This document shows positions 37,822 to 46,354 of a stretch of DNA of 64,000 nucleotides, piece after piece. This DNA is from Methylopila turkensis. GTDB lineage: Bacteria; Pseudomonadota; Alphaproteobacteria; Rhizobiales; Methylopilaceae. How positions within the stretch are numbered: position 1 is the stretch's first letter; each line of letters starts with the position of its first letter. The DNA lies in the NCBI RefSeq assembly GCF_027922325.1, contig NZ_BSFL01000001.1, positions 310,001 to 374,000 on the forward strand, in the 5' to 3' direction. Position numbers and translations under genes: made by a program. The notes below the pieces were generated by a model. That model was not told where the DNA came from and searched no databases. It saw nothing but the letters and a program-made list of their open reading frames with translations.

Positions 37822-39993
37822 ATGTCGGACGTGACAGTGACGGGACGCGGACCGACCCCCGTCCCCACGACGGCGTCCTCGTCCGGCGGCGTCGCGCTGC
37901 CCGCCCCGCTCGCCAAAGCCTGGAACATCCTGCGCCGCGGCGATCTCGGCCTCGCGCTCGGCGTGCTCGTCATCCTGTGCGTGCTGATCGTGCCGCTGCC
38001 GCCGCTGCTGCTCGACCTGCTGCTCGCGATTTCGATCACGCTGTCGGTGCTGATCCTGATGACGGCGCTGTTCATCGAGAAGCCGCTGGAGTTCTCGGCC
38101 TTCCCGACCGTGCTGCTGGTCGCGACCATGCTGCGGCTCGCGCTGAACCTCGCCTCGACGCGCCTCATCCTCGGCCATGGCCACGAGGGGCCCGACGCCG
38201 CCGGCCACGTGATCGAGGCTTTCGGCTCGTTCGTGATGGGCGGCAACTTCGTGATCGGCGTGATCGTGTTCTCGATCCTCGTCATCGTGAACTTCATCGT
38301 CATCACCAAGGGCTCCGGCCGCATCGCCGAAGTCGCGGCGCGCTTCACCCTCGACGCCATGCCCGGCAAGCAGATGGCGATCGACGCCGATCTCTCCGCC
38401 GGCCTCATCGACGAGGCCACCGCCAAGACCCGCCGCAAGGAGCTCGAGGACGAGAGCACCTTCTTCGGCGCCATGGACGGCGCCTCGAAGTTCGTGCGGG
38501 GCGACGCGATCGCCGGCATCCTGATCCTGTTCATCACGATCATCGGCGGCATGATCGTCGGCATCGCGCAGAACGGCCTCGGCTTCGCGGAGGCCGCCCG
38601 TTCCTACACGCTGCTGTCGATCGGCGACGGCCTCGTCAGCCAGATCCCGGCGCTGATCGTTTCCACCGCCGCCGGCCTGCTGGTCTCCAAGGCCGGCGTC
38701 TCCGGCTCGGCCGACCGCGCGCTGGTTCGCCAGCTCTCGGGATACCCGAAGGCGCTCGGCCTCGCCGCCGCGGTCATCGGCGTGATGGCCTTGCTGCCGG
38801 GCATTCCCTTTATCCCGTTCATGGGGCTCGCGGCCGGGGCGGGCTACATGGCCTACCGCTCCTCGAGGACGAGGGACGTGGCCGAAGCCGAACGGGTCGC
38901 GCAGATCGTCGGGGCCGGTCCCGCCGCGGCGGCGGAGGCGGCGGCGGCCGCCGCCGCCGAAGATCCGGCCTCCGCCCTCAGGATGGACGACGTCAAGATC
39001 GAGCTCGGCTACGCGCTGCTGCCGCTCGTCGACTCGAAGGACGGCCCCGACAAGCTGACCGAGCAAATCAAGGCGTTGCGCCGCACGATGGCGGGCGAGG
39101 TAGGCTTCCTGCTGCCGCAGGTGCGTCTGCTCGACAACCTGCAGCTCGCGCCGAACGCCTATGTGGTGAAGGTGAAGGAGGTCGAGGCCGGCGGCGGCTC
39201 GGTCTACCCGAACCAGTTCATGGTGATGGACCCGAGCGGCCAGCAGGTGAGGCTGCCGGGCGTCCACACCGTCGAGCCCACCTTCGGCCTGCCCGCGACC
39301 TGGATCGACGCCTCGCTGCGGGAAGAAGCCAACATTCTCGGCTACACCGTGGTGGACGCCACCACCGTGCTCTCGACCCACCTCAACGAGATCGTGCGCG
39401 CCAACATGCCGGACCTGCTGTCCTACGGCGAGGTGACGAAGCTGCTGAAGGAGCTGCCCAAGGAGCAGCAGAAGCTGGTGGAGGACATCACGCCCGCGCA
39501 GATCTCGACCACCGGCATCCAGCGCGTGCTCCAGCTCCTGCTCACCGAGCGGGTCTCGATCCGCGACCTCGGGACCATCCTCGAAGGCGTCGCCGAGGCG
39601 GTCTCCTTCACCCGCGCCCCGGCGCAGATCGTCGAGCACGTCCGCACCCGGCTCGGACGCCAGCTCTGCGCCCAGCATCAGGCGATGGGCGGCTACGTTC
39701 CGCTCGTCACGCTGTCCCCGCAGTGGGAGCAGGCCTTCGCGGAATCGATCGTCGGAACCGGCGAGGACAAGACGCTCGCCATGGCGCCGTCCAAGCTGCA
39801 CGAGTTCATCGCCGCGGTCCGGGACCGTTTCGAGGAGGCCGCCCGCCAGGGCGAAACGCCGGTGCTGCTGACCTCCGCCGCCGCGCGGCCCTTCGTGCGC
39901 TCGATCGTCGAGCGCTTCCGCAACCAGACGCCGGTGATGTCGCAGAACGAGATCCATCCGCGCGCGAGGCTCAAGACGGTCGCGAGCGTCTGA
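37822..39993 (+). CDS. flhA: Flagellar biosynthesis protein FlhA
   Basis: A 723-residue export-gate protein. The N-terminal half has eight helices and the FHIPEP-type region (FIEKPLEFSAFPTVLLVATM then LRLALNLASTRLIL), TLDAMPGKQMAIDADLSAGL and GLLVSKAGVSGSADRAL; the soluble C-terminal half carries HLNEIVRANMPDLLSYGEVT and PAQISTTGIQRVLQ. It forms the ring that recruits flagellar substrates. The ATG at 37822 has GAGGGTGG before it; a GTG five codons upstream is less likely. No other flh or fli gene adjoins it. Confidence 0.97.
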   Translation: MSDVTVTGRGPTPVPTTASSSGGVALPAPLAKAWNILRRGDLGLALGVLVILCVLIVPLPPLLLDLLLAISITLSVLILMTALFIEKPLEFSAFPTVLLVATMLRLALNLASTRLILGHGHEGPDAAGHVIEAFGSFVMGGNFVIGVIVFSILVIVNFIVITKGSGRIAEVAARFTLDAMPGKQMAIDADLSAGLIDEATAKTRRKELEDESTFFGAMDGASKFVRGDAIAGILILFITIIGGMIVGIAQNGLGFAEAARSYTLLSIGDGLVSQIPALIVSTAAGLLVSKAGVSGSADRALVRQLSGYPKALGLAAAVIGVMALLPGIPFIPFMGLAAGAGYMAYRSSRTRDVAEAERVAQIVGAGPAAAAEAAAAAAAEDPASALRMDDVKIELGYALLPLVDSKDGPDKLTEQIKALRRTMAGEVGFLLPQVRLLDNLQLAPNAYVVKVKEVEAGGGSVYPNQFMVMDPSGQQVRLPGVHTVEPTFGLPATWIDASLREEANILGYTVVDATTVLSTHLNEIVRANMPDLLSYGEVTKLLKELPKEQQKLVEDITPAQISTTGIQRVLQLLLTERVSIRDLGTILEGVAEAVSFTRAPAQIVEHVRTRLGRQLCAQHQAMGGYVPLVTLSPQWEQAFAESIVGTGEDKTLAMAPSKLHEFIAAVRDRFEEAARQGETPVLLTSAAARPFVRSIVERFRNQTPVMSQNEIHPRARLKTVASV

Positions 39994-40000
39994 CGCGAAA

Positions 40001-40029
40001 ACGGCGGCGCGTCCGGGACGCGCCGCCGT
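40001..40029. terminator. Bidirectional hairpin after flhA
   Basis: ACGGCGGCGCGTC pairs perfectly with its complement at 40017-40029 around a CGG loop, giving a 13-bp stem between the stops of flhA (39993) and the convergent exported protein (40062). Confidence 0.78.
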
Positions 40030-40061
40030 CGCTCAGTCCGGTCGGGAAACCGGTGGGGCCG

Positions 40062-40367
40062 TTACGAGCCGGACTTCGCGACCGAGGCGTCGGCCTGGAC
40101 CACCGGCTGGGCGGCGAGCCAGATGCCGTTGGCCGCGGTCAGGAGGTAGCGGCTTTCGCGCTGGACCTCGGCGAGGCTGGTGGCGCGGCCGGCGACCGCG
40201 ACATGCATCGCGCCGACAGTGCCGGCCGACTGGGTCGAGGCCGCGTCGGCCGCGCTGACGCGGAACGGAGCCTTCGGCGCGTCGACGTTGGAGGTAAGGT
40301 CGCCGGCGAACGCCGGGGCGGAGATGAGGGTCGCCAGGGCGGCGGCGAGCGAAGCGGTGCGGATCAT
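40062..40367 (-). CDS. Small exported protein, first of two paralogous-context copies
   Basis: A 101-residue protein with a signal peptide (1-21, ending SAPAFA). The mature part is Ala/Ser/Val-rich with no recognisable domain. The start has GAGGA upstream. The promoter side holds a 25-base element nearly the same as that at 43644-43668, and beyond it a stump of a LysR gene, the same layout as the secreted protein at 43235-43564 with its intact divergent LysR. The two proteins share size, signal peptide and placement, but their mature sequences are not clearly alignable. Confidence 0.65.
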   Translation of the reverse strand: MIRTASLAAALATLISAPAFAGDLTSNVDAPKAPFRVSAADAASTQSAGTVGAMHVAVAGRATSLAEVQRESRYLLTAANGIWLAAQPVVQADASVAKSGS

Positions 40368-40440
40368 GGTCCAAGTCCTCGAAGGTTCGCGGCGGGGCCA
40401 ACCCGCCGTCTCTTGGACCGTGATGTGCCCCCTCCCCTCG

Positions 40441-40465
40441 CATGAATCAAACCGATCGGTTCGAT
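40441..40465 (+). promoter_or_regulatory. Palindromic operator-like element, copy A
   Basis: The 25 bases contain the perfect palindrome AACCGATCGGTT (40450-40461) within a nearly perfect 20-base one. It matches copy B at 43644-43668 at 21 of 25 positions without gaps. It stands 74 bases upstream of the exported-protein start and directly before the LysR remnant, as expected of a LysR operator/promoter. Confidence 0.6.
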
Positions 40466-40466
40466 A

Positions 40467-40510
40467 TTGGTTATCGATCGTATCGATGATTTCTACGACC
40501 TAAGTCTAAG
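40467..40510 (+). pseudogene. 5' remnant of a LysR-family regulator gene
   Basis: From the TTG at 40467 the frame reads VIDRIDDFYDLSL, which aligns with SIDHIDLSRFDLNL, the start of the intact LysR at 43667, with one residue missing. The codon for the first Ile-Asp lies exactly 32 bases from the start of the palindromic element in both places. After about 14 codons the similarity stops and the YoaK gene end (40531) follows. I infer a duplicated secreted-protein/LysR cassette whose regulator has been lost, leaving only this stump. Confidence 0.55.
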
Positions 40511-40530
40511 TCACTGCCGCTTCACGCAAT

Positions 40531-41211
40531 TCAGCCGGGCTCGGTGGCCTTCCGGCCCGCCACGGCGAAGGTCAGCAGCGACACCACCGGCGCCGGCGCG
40601 AAGCACCACAGCGGCACGGCCACGAAAACCAGCGCTCCCGCGCCGCAGCCCAGCGCGAAAGCGGCGACGCTGAGCCCCGTCGGCCCCAGCCGCTTCTTCG
40701 CCGCCGCCCGCGCCTCCGGCCGGATCGGCCGCATCAGGTCGCCGAGGTCGACCATCATCTGCGTGGTGGGGCCGGTCATCACGGTCGAGGGCGGCAGGCT
40801 CGGCAGCCGGACGCGATGCACCGCGTTCTGGATCGCCATGGCGGCGACCAGCGCGCCGCCGGTCGCGAGCGCCGGCCAGGCGTCGCCGTCCGGGAACGGG
40901 CCGAGCCGGACCGAGAGCGCAGCCGCCGCGGCGAGAAGGGCGGCCTGCAGCACGAACATGATCCGCGTCACCGGCCAGTCCCGGCGCTCCATGCCGACGC
41001 CGACGAGCCGGGCCGCCAGTACGACGACGCAGAAAAGCGGCAGCGCGAGCAGCTTGGCGAGCACGCCGGTCGCGCCCATGGCGACCGCCGCGCCGAGCGT
41101 GACGAAGTTGCCGGTGACATGCGTCGTGAAAAGGCCGTGCAGCGCGAGGAAGCCCGCCGCGTCCACGTAGCCGGCGTTGAAGCTGAGCAACACGAGGAGG
41201 AGGAGCCTCAT
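40531..41211 (-). CDS. YoaK family (DUF1275) membrane protein
   Basis: A 226-residue protein with about six hydrophobic helices. The opening LLSFNAGYVDAAGFLALHGL then FTTHVTGNFVTLG is the DUF1275 signature, and FALGCGAGALV ends the family region. The role is unknown. Its stop lies 20 bases from the LysR remnant, so the truncation of that regulator may coincide with the insertion or rearrangement that placed this gene here. Confidence 0.85.
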   Translation of the reverse strand: MRLLLLVLLSFNAGYVDAAGFLALHGLFTTHVTGNFVTLGAAVAMGATGVLAKLLALPLFCVVVLAARLVGVGMERRDWPVTRIMFVLQAALLAAAAALSVRLGPFPDGDAWPALATGGALVAAMAIQNAVHRVRLPSLPPSTVMTGPTTQMMVDLGDLMRPIRPEARAAAKKRLGPTGLSVAAFALGCGAGALVFVAVPLWCFAPAPVVSLLTFAVAGRKATEPG

Positions 41212-41256
41212 GCCTGAAGTGGACGGCGCGCCGGGCGCGTCGTCAATCCCGATCCG

Positions 41257-42249
41257 TCACTCCGCGAACTGATAGGTGACGGGCAGCCAACGATAGGCGC
41301 TTCCCGTCCGCTCCACGAAGCCGAGCGAGGGGAACGACGTGTGATAGCCCAGCACCGGCAGCCGTTCCGCCGCCGCCATCTCGTAGACCCGCCGACGCGT
41401 CGCCGCGCCTTCCGCCTTGTCCATGTCAAACAGCGCGCTCCATTCGGGATGCGCGAGCGACGCCACCTCGTGATGGGCGCAGTCGCCCCAGACGAGCAGC
41501 CGCTGTCCCGCGCTCTCGAGATGGTAGGCGAGATGCCCCGGCGTGTGGCCGTGCGCCGCGACCGCGACGATCCCCGGCGCGACCTCGTCGCCGGGTTTGA
41601 GGAAGGTGGTCTGCGCGGCGAGCGGCGGCATGAATTTGCGGAACAGCAGCGCGGAACTGCGCTCGACCGCGCCCTCGGGCGCGCCGAGGCGGGCGTCGTC
41701 GGCCCAGAAGGCGTGCTCCCGCGCGCCCACGGCGTAGCGGGCGTTCGGGAACGCCGGCGCGCCGGCCTCCATCAGCCCGCCGATGTGGTCGACGTGGCAA
41801 TGGGTCAGCGCGACGACGTCGATGTCTTCGGGCGCGATGCCCGCCGCCTTGAGACTGTCGAGCAGCCGGCCCCCGGCCGGGCGCGGAACGAAGCCTTCCG
41901 CGCCGTTGCCGGCGTCGATCAGCACGAGCTCCCGGCCGGTGTTGACCACGACCGGGCTGAACCCCGGACGGAACCGCGCCGGCGGCAGCCGATTAGCGCG
42001 CATCAGCGCCTCCACCTCCTCCTTCGGACGGTTTTCGCCGACGATCGGCCACGGGCCGTCGATCATCGCCTCGGCGTCGCTGAGGACCGTGATCTCGAAC
42101 GCGCCGAGCGTCAGACGGCGGAACGCGGGCTCCGCCGGCCCGAGCCGCGGCGCCGCGGCGGCGGAAGGTCCCGCCCGCAGCAGGGCCGGCGCGGCCAGAA
42201 GGCCGATCGCGGCGGCGCGGCGGGTGACGCCCTCAGTGGTCTTGCGCAT
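41257..42249 (-). CDS. Exported MBL-fold metallo-hydrolase
   Basis: A 330-residue protein with a Tat-like signal (MRKTTEGVTRRAAAIGLLAA). The binuclear zinc site is LTHCHVDHIGGL (His150, His152, Asp154, His155), then AAHGHTPGHLAYHL, WGDCAHHEVASL and the final LGYHTSFPSLGF. This is the glyoxalase II/quorum-quenching-lactonase-like branch of the metallo-beta-lactamase fold; substrate unknown. It diverges from the AraC-type regulator 64 bases away, which may control it. Confidence 0.85.
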   Translation of the reverse strand: MRKTTEGVTRRAAAIGLLAAPALLRAGPSAAAAPRLGPAEPAFRRLTLGAFEITVLSDAEAMIDGPWPIVGENRPKEEVEALMRANRLPPARFRPGFSPVVVNTGRELVLIDAGNGAEGFVPRPAGGRLLDSLKAAGIAPEDIDVVALTHCHVDHIGGLMEAGAPAFPNARYAVGAREHAFWADDARLGAPEGAVERSSALLFRKFMPPLAAQTTFLKPGDEVAPGIVAVAAHGHTPGHLAYHLESAGQRLLVWGDCAHHEVASLAHPEWSALFDMDKAEGAATRRRVYEMAAAERLPVLGYHTSFPSLGFVERTGSAYRWLPVTYQFAE

Positions 42250-42313
42250 GGTCGGCCTCGGCTCGATGGTGGTCGGACAAGGCCGAGCCATACGGCCGTC
42301 GGGAGGATCGCGC

Positions 42314-43099
42314 TTGAACGAAGCCGCTGCGGCCGCGCCCCAGCCGCCGGCGCTCGGGCCGCTGTGGCGGCTCGGCGCCGGGCGCACGCTGTTCGTCGGC
42401 CCGCTGGTCTACAACGCGCCGCACCAGCACGGCGCGCCGGTGTTTCTGTCGAGCCTCGGAGGGCCGTTCGGCCTGAGGCTGCCGGGCGGCGGCTGGCTCG
42501 CCTGCGAGGCCGCGATGATCCCGGCCGGCGTGGTCCACGAGCTCCGCCTCGACGGCGAGCCGGTGTTCGTCCTCTACGCGGAGCCGGACGCCGGCGGGCC
42601 GGCGGCGCTGGCGAGCCTCGTCGCGACGCCGTGCGAGCGCGACGGCGTCCTCGTCGGCCGCTCCATGGTCAGGACGCTCGCCCGCGAGCTGCACGAGCGC
42701 CAGGACGCGCTCGACTTCGTGGACGACGGCCTCGACGACGCGCTGGCCTTCGGGCGGGCCCGCGCGCGCCGGGCGATCGATCCGCGGGTCGCGGCGACCG
42801 CGCGCGCGCTCGACCACGCCGGGGCGCCGCTCGATCGGCTGGCGCGCTCGGCGGGCCTGTCGGCGTCACGGCTGCAGCATCTGTTCACGCAGGAGGTCGG
42901 CGTCCCGTTCCGGCGCTACCGCGCCTGGGCGCGCATGCGCCGCGCCATCGCCGAGATCGTGGAGGGCGCGAACTTCACCACCGCGGCCCATGCGGCCGGA
43001 TTCGCGGACCAGGCCCACTTCGCGCGCCAATTCCGCGCGACCTTCGGCGCGGCGGCCTCCGTCAGCCTGACGAAGCCGCGGCTTCCGGCCGCGCGTTGA
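42314..43099 (+). CDS. AraC-family transcriptional regulator
   Basis: A 261-residue regulator. I chose the TTG at 42314 (LNEAAAAAPQ) since GGGAGG at 42301-42306 precedes it and leaves a 64-base promoter to the divergent MBL gene; an ATG at 42266 would be the alternative. The N-terminal half is a cupin-like effector domain (HQHGAPVFLSSLGG; PAGVVHELR), and the C-terminal 100 residues hold two helix-turn-helix units (LDRLARSAGLSASRLQHLFT; FTTAAHAAGFADQAHFARQF). The likely target is the divergent MBL gene. Confidence 0.88.
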   Translation: MNEAAAAAPQPPALGPLWRLGAGRTLFVGPLVYNAPHQHGAPVFLSSLGGPFGLRLPGGGWLACEAAMIPAGVVHELRLDGEPVFVLYAEPDAGGPAALASLVATPCERDGVLVGRSMVRTLARELHERQDALDFVDDGLDDALAFGRARARRAIDPRVAATARALDHAGAPLDRLARSAGLSASRLQHLFTQEVGVPFRRYRAWARMRRAIAEIVEGANFTTAAHAAGFADQAHFARQFRATFGAAASVSLTKPRLPAAR

Positions 43100-43194
43100 A
43101 ACCGATCCGGCCGTCCGGCGCGTACAGGTTTTGGCGGCAAGGGCCCGACCCCTGTCGCGATCCAAGACCTCCATGCCCCCCGGAGGTCGCGGCG

Positions 43195-43223
43195 GCGGGC
43201 GCTCCTCAACCTGGAGCGCCCGC
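43195..43223. terminator. Bidirectional hairpin between AraC and exported-protein genes
   Basis: GCGGGCGCTCC and GGAGCGCCCGC form an 11-bp stem around a seven-base loop, between the AraC stop (43099) and the stop of the convergent exported protein (43235). TTGCGTCC follows on the plus strand. Confidence 0.75.
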
Positions 43224-43234
43224 TTGCGTCCGGC

Positions 43235-43564
43235 TCAGTTGGTCGCCGGCGCGCCGATGAAGACGCGGTCGCCGTCGCGGAAGATCTCGACCGAGGTGGC
43301 GGGCTGCCCGAGCTCCTGCGGAGCGGAGACGAGAACCCGCTGGCCTGCGGCGAGGGTCGTTTCGAAGCGCAGCGAGGGGGAGTCGGCCTTGCGGGCGATA
43401 CCGGTCACGACGCGGTAGCCGGCGGGCGACACCGTGTAGTAGGCGATGCCGGCGCGGGCGCCGAGCTCGATCCGGCTCGCCGTGCCCGGCTGCAGCTCGA
43501 TGGCCGAGGCCGAGGCGGTCAGACCGACGAGGACTGCGGCGGCGGTTGCGATACGGGTGAACAT
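43235..43564 (-). CDS. Small exported protein, divergent from LysR regulator
   Basis: A 109-residue protein. I used the second ATG (43564, MFTRIATAAA) because GGAAG lies about ten bases before it; the first ATG at 43573 has no such site. A signal peptide (to about residue 21, ASASA) precedes a beta-strand-rich mature region (TVSPAGYRVVTGIARKADS; VEIFRDGDRVFIGAPATN). No family recognised. It is divergently paired with a LysR gene across an 80-base promoter holding the palindrome at 43644-43668, so it is probably that regulator's target. Confidence 0.65.
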   Translation of the reverse strand: MFTRIATAAAVLVGLTASASAIELQPGTASRIELGARAGIAYYTVSPAGYRVVTGIARKADSPSLRFETTLAAGQRVLVSAPQELGQPATSVEIFRDGDRVFIGAPATN

Positions 43565-43643
43565 GATGGTCATCTTCCGGATGGGGCGCGGCGGGGACGA
43601 TCCCGGAGCCGCTGTCTGAGGCCGAAGATGCCTATCCTTTCGT

Positions 43644-43668
43644 CATGAATCCAACCGATTGGATCAAT
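43644..43668 (+). promoter_or_regulatory. Palindromic operator-like element, copy B
   Basis: The arms ATCCAA and TTGGAT flank CCGA at 43649-43664; the whole 25 bases match copy A at 40441-40465 at 21 of 25 positions. It abuts the LysR start codon and is a probable LysR autoregulatory or target site. Confidence 0.6.
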
Positions 43669-44632
43669 GCGTTCTATTGACCACATCGATCTCAGCCGCT
43701 TCGACCTGAACCTGCTCGTCGCCTTCGACGCGCTGATGACGGAGCGCAGCGTCACGCGCGCCGCGGTGCGGCTGGGGCTGGGACAGTCCGCCACCAGCCA
43801 CGCGCTGGCGCGACTGCGGGCGCTGTTCGGCGACGAGCTTCTGATCCGCGGCCCGAACGGCATGCAGCCGACCCCGCGGGCGATGGATCTGATGGAGCCG
43901 GTCCGCTCGGCACTGGCGCAGGTCACGTCGATCGTGGCGCGGGACGACGCGTTCGATCCCGCGACCTCCGACCGCACCTTCGTCATCGGCATGCCGGACA
44001 GTACCGAGGTGCTGCTGATCCCCTCGCTGCTCGCGCATCTGCGCGAGACCGCGCCCGGCGTGCGGCTGCTGATCAGGAGCATCGACCGCATCCGCATCCT
44101 GCAGGATCTCGACGCCGACCGGGTCGAGCTCGGCATCGGCCTGTTCGACGATGGCGGGCTGCAGCACAAACGCCGGCTGCTGCACCGCGACAGCTACGTC
44201 TGCATCTTCAACGCCGGGCTGGTCGGGGTCGAGCCGCCGATCACGATCGAGGACTATGTCCGTTTGCCGCATGTGCTGACGAGCCTTGTCGAGAGCGCGC
44301 ACGGCGTGGTGGACGACGCGCTGGCCAAGATCGGGCTCAGCCGCACCATCGCGCTGACCTCGCCGCGCTTCACCGCCGTGCCCTTCGTGGTGAAGCAGGC
44401 GCCGGTCATCGCCACGATGCATGCGCGGGTGGCGCGTTTTTTCGCCGAGGCGCTCGACCTGACGGTGAGCCCGGCCCCAATCCTGCTGCCGGACGTCTCG
44501 GTGTCGATGATATGGCACGCCTCCTACGACGGCGACGCCGGCCACCGCTGGCTGCGCGACACCATCCGCAGGTTAAGCGACTCCCGGCCGCCCAGCCTCA
44601 ATCTCTGGCTCAGCAAGGCCGACGAGGAGTGA
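43667..44632 (+). CDS. LysR-family transcriptional regulator (NodD-like)
   Basis: A 321-residue regulator. The winged helix-turn-helix is at about residues 9-65 (FDLNLLVAFDALMTERSVTR then AAVRLGLGQSATSHALARLR) in the NodD/LinR-like style. The effector-binding domain follows (FVIGMPDSTEVLLIPSLLAH; DRVELGIGLFDDGGLQHKRR). The palindromic element sits at its start and the divergent small exported protein is its likely target. A second, nearly lost copy of its 5' end lies at 40467. Confidence 0.92.
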   Translation: MRSIDHIDLSRFDLNLLVAFDALMTERSVTRAAVRLGLGQSATSHALARLRALFGDELLIRGPNGMQPTPRAMDLMEPVRSALAQVTSIVARDDAFDPATSDRTFVIGMPDSTEVLLIPSLLAHLRETAPGVRLLIRSIDRIRILQDLDADRVELGIGLFDDGGLQHKRRLLHRDSYVCIFNAGLVGVEPPITIEDYVRLPHVLTSLVESAHGVVDDALAKIGLSRTIALTSPRFTAVPFVVKQAPVIATMHARVARFFAEALDLTVSPAPILLPDVSVSMIWHASYDGDAGHRWLRDTIRRLSDSRPPSLNLWLSKADEE

Positions 44633-44733
44633 GGCCGGGACGTCGCCCTAGCCGCCCGCCGCGCCCCCGCCACGCAATGGACTCAATTGCGGCCGATCAA
44701 GAGCGCTCGTGCGACGGCGTGGGGACGCGAAGC

Positions 44734-45792
44734 GTGAAGGCAGGGCTGTTCGGGATCGCCGTGGCGGTCGCATGCGCGCATGGCGCCTCGGCGCAGAGCG
44801 CGCCCGCGGACGCCGCGAAGTTCGACGCCATCGTCGCGAAGCATTCCTCTGCGAACGGCGTGCCCGAGCGCCTCGTGCGCCGTGTGATCATGCGCGAGAG
44901 CCGTTACAATCCGCGCGCCTACAACCGCGGCCACTACGGCATGATGCAGATCAAGCACGCGACCGCGAAGTCCATGGGCTATCAGGGCGCGCCCTCCGGC
45001 CTGTTCGACGCCGACACCAATCTCGCCTACGCCGTGCGCTACCTCGCCGGCGCCTACAAGGTGGCGGGCGGCGACGAGGACAGGGCGGTCCGCTTCTACG
45101 CCAGCGGCTATTACTACGACGCCAAGCGCAAGGGCATGCTGGCCGCGATCGGCCTCGGCCGGAACGGCAAGTTCGGACCTCCACCCGTCCAAGTCGCCGC
45201 GGCGACGCCTGCCGTGGCCGGCCCGGCCCCCGCGGCGCGGGTCGAGACGCGCATCGCGTCGACGACCCCGGCCGCGCCGTCGGCGCCGCGCGTGATCGGC
45301 GCCGACGCGCGGCCGGTTCTGGCCTCCGTGGCCCCGGTCGCTCCCGCTCCCGCCGCCGTTCCAGTTCCGCCCGTCTCGGCGCAACGGTCGGCCGCCTTGA
45401 CCTCGCCCGCCGCCAACGCCCGCGTGGCGGGCGCGGCCGACGCGATCGGCGGCCTGTCGCGGGTCGCGGCGGTCCAGACGGCCTCGCCCGTACGCGAGGC
45501 GCAAGCCTACGCCGGCCCGCGCGCTCTGGCCGCGCCGGCCGAACTTGTCGACATGGCGCCGCCCGCACGCGCGGGCGCCGTCGCGGTTCCGCTTCCGCCG
45601 GTCGCCCCGCGCCAGACCGCCGCCGCGACGCCCGCCGCTCCGACGCCCGCGACCGTCCGGGTGTCGACGCAGACCGCGGCCGTCGTCGCGCCGCTGCCGC
45701 CGGAGCGTGAGCCCCAGATCGTCACCGGCGCGATCGAACCGGCGTCGGTCGCGCCGCGGGCGAAACCCCGCCGCTTCGGCCCGCCGAAGTAG
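44734..45792 (+). CDS. Exported lytic transglycosylase (SLT domain)
   Basis: A 352-residue protein with a signal peptide (ending HGASAQ). The start at the GTG 44734 is preferred because GGGGA lies about ten bases upstream and a clean signal peptide follows; an ATG at 44677 is possible. The SLT core is at about residues 25-130: VRRVIMRESRYNPRAYNRGH, with the catalytic Glu in MRESRY, then YGMMQIKHATAKSMGY and LAYAVRYLAGAYKVAGGD. The other 200 residues are Ala/Pro/Val low-complexity, probably a periplasmic linker. It cleaves peptidoglycan to 1,6-anhydro muropeptides. Confidence 0.85.
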   Translation: MKAGLFGIAVAVACAHGASAQSAPADAAKFDAIVAKHSSANGVPERLVRRVIMRESRYNPRAYNRGHYGMMQIKHATAKSMGYQGAPSGLFDADTNLAYAVRYLAGAYKVAGGDEDRAVRFYASGYYYDAKRKGMLAAIGLGRNGKFGPPPVQVAAATPAVAGPAPAARVETRIASTTPAAPSAPRVIGADARPVLASVAPVAPAPAAVPVPPVSAQRSAALTSPAANARVAGAADAIGGLSRVAAVQTASPVREAQAYAGPRALAAPAELVDMAPPARAGAVAVPLPPVAPRQTAAATPAAPTPATVRVSTQTAAVVAPLPPEREPQIVTGAIEPASVAPRAKPRRFGPPK

Positions 45793-45799
45793 CGGTCGC

Positions 45800-46228
45800 T
45801 CAGACGGCCACCGTCAGCTTCACGTCGAGATTGCCGCGCGTCGCCTCCGAGTAGGGGCAGACCACATGCGCGCGCGCCACGAGGTCTTCGGCCGTCGCCC
45901 GGTCGAGGCCGGGCAGCGAGACTTCGAGCGCCACGTCGATGCCGAAGCCCTTGCCGTCGTCGCGCGGGCCGAAGCCGACGGTCGAGGTCACGTCAGCGTC
46001 CGCCGGAACCGCGATCTTGTCGCGCCCGCCGACGAAGCGCACCGCGCCGAGGAAGCACGCGGCGTAGCCGACCGCGAAAAGCTGCTCGGGGTTGGTTCCC
46101 TCCCCCCCTGCGCCGCCCATCTGCTTCGGAACCGACAGCGAGACGGCGAGATTGCCGTCGAGGGTCGCGGACTTGCCGTCGCGCCCGCCGCCGGTCGCGC
46201 GCGCCTGGGTGGAATAGATGATCTTCAT
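45800..46228 (-). CDS. ohr: Organic hydroperoxide resistance protein Ohr
   Basis: A 142-residue thiol peroxidase of the Ohr/OsmC family. The two reactive Cys are in EQLFAVGYAACFLGAVRFVG (Cys59) and HVVCPYSEATRGNLDV (Cys124), both in their normal contexts, and Arg/Glu companions are present. It reduces organic hydroperoxides with lipoylated partners. The start at 46228 gives the standard MKIIYSTQARATGGG. It diverges from ohrR across a 169-base region with twin operator-like elements. Confidence 0.96.
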   Translation of the reverse strand: MKIIYSTQARATGGGRDGKSATLDGNLAVSLSVPKQMGGAGGEGTNPEQLFAVGYAACFLGAVRFVGGRDKIAVPADADVTSTVGFGPRDDGKGFGIDVALEVSLPGLDRATAEDLVARAHVVCPYSEATRGNLDVKLTVAV

Positions 46229-46299
46229 CGGACGTCTCCTGTTCGAACGAGGCTTTGGAGCGACCGTGACCCGGCCGCGACCCAATTCTTATCCCACAC

Positions 46300-46317
46300 G
46301 ATTTAATCGCACACGAT
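46300..46317. promoter_or_regulatory. OhrR operator-like element 1
   Basis: GATTTAATCGCACACGAT, with the imperfect dyad CGATTTAATCG at 46299-46309. It repeats at 46355-46372 with two changes in 18, 55 bases away (about five helical turns), inside the ohr/ohrR divergent promoter. Repeated dyads with a central AT core are expected for MarR-type OhrR. Confidence 0.6.
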
Positions 46318-46354
46318 ATATATCTGCGCATGGCTGAACGGCCTTATCGCATGG

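Noticed and set aside
37732..39957. Long minus-strand open frame opposite flhA
   Set aside because: Antisense shadow of flhA; the composition is repetitive Asp/Glu/His/Arg and no domain is visible.
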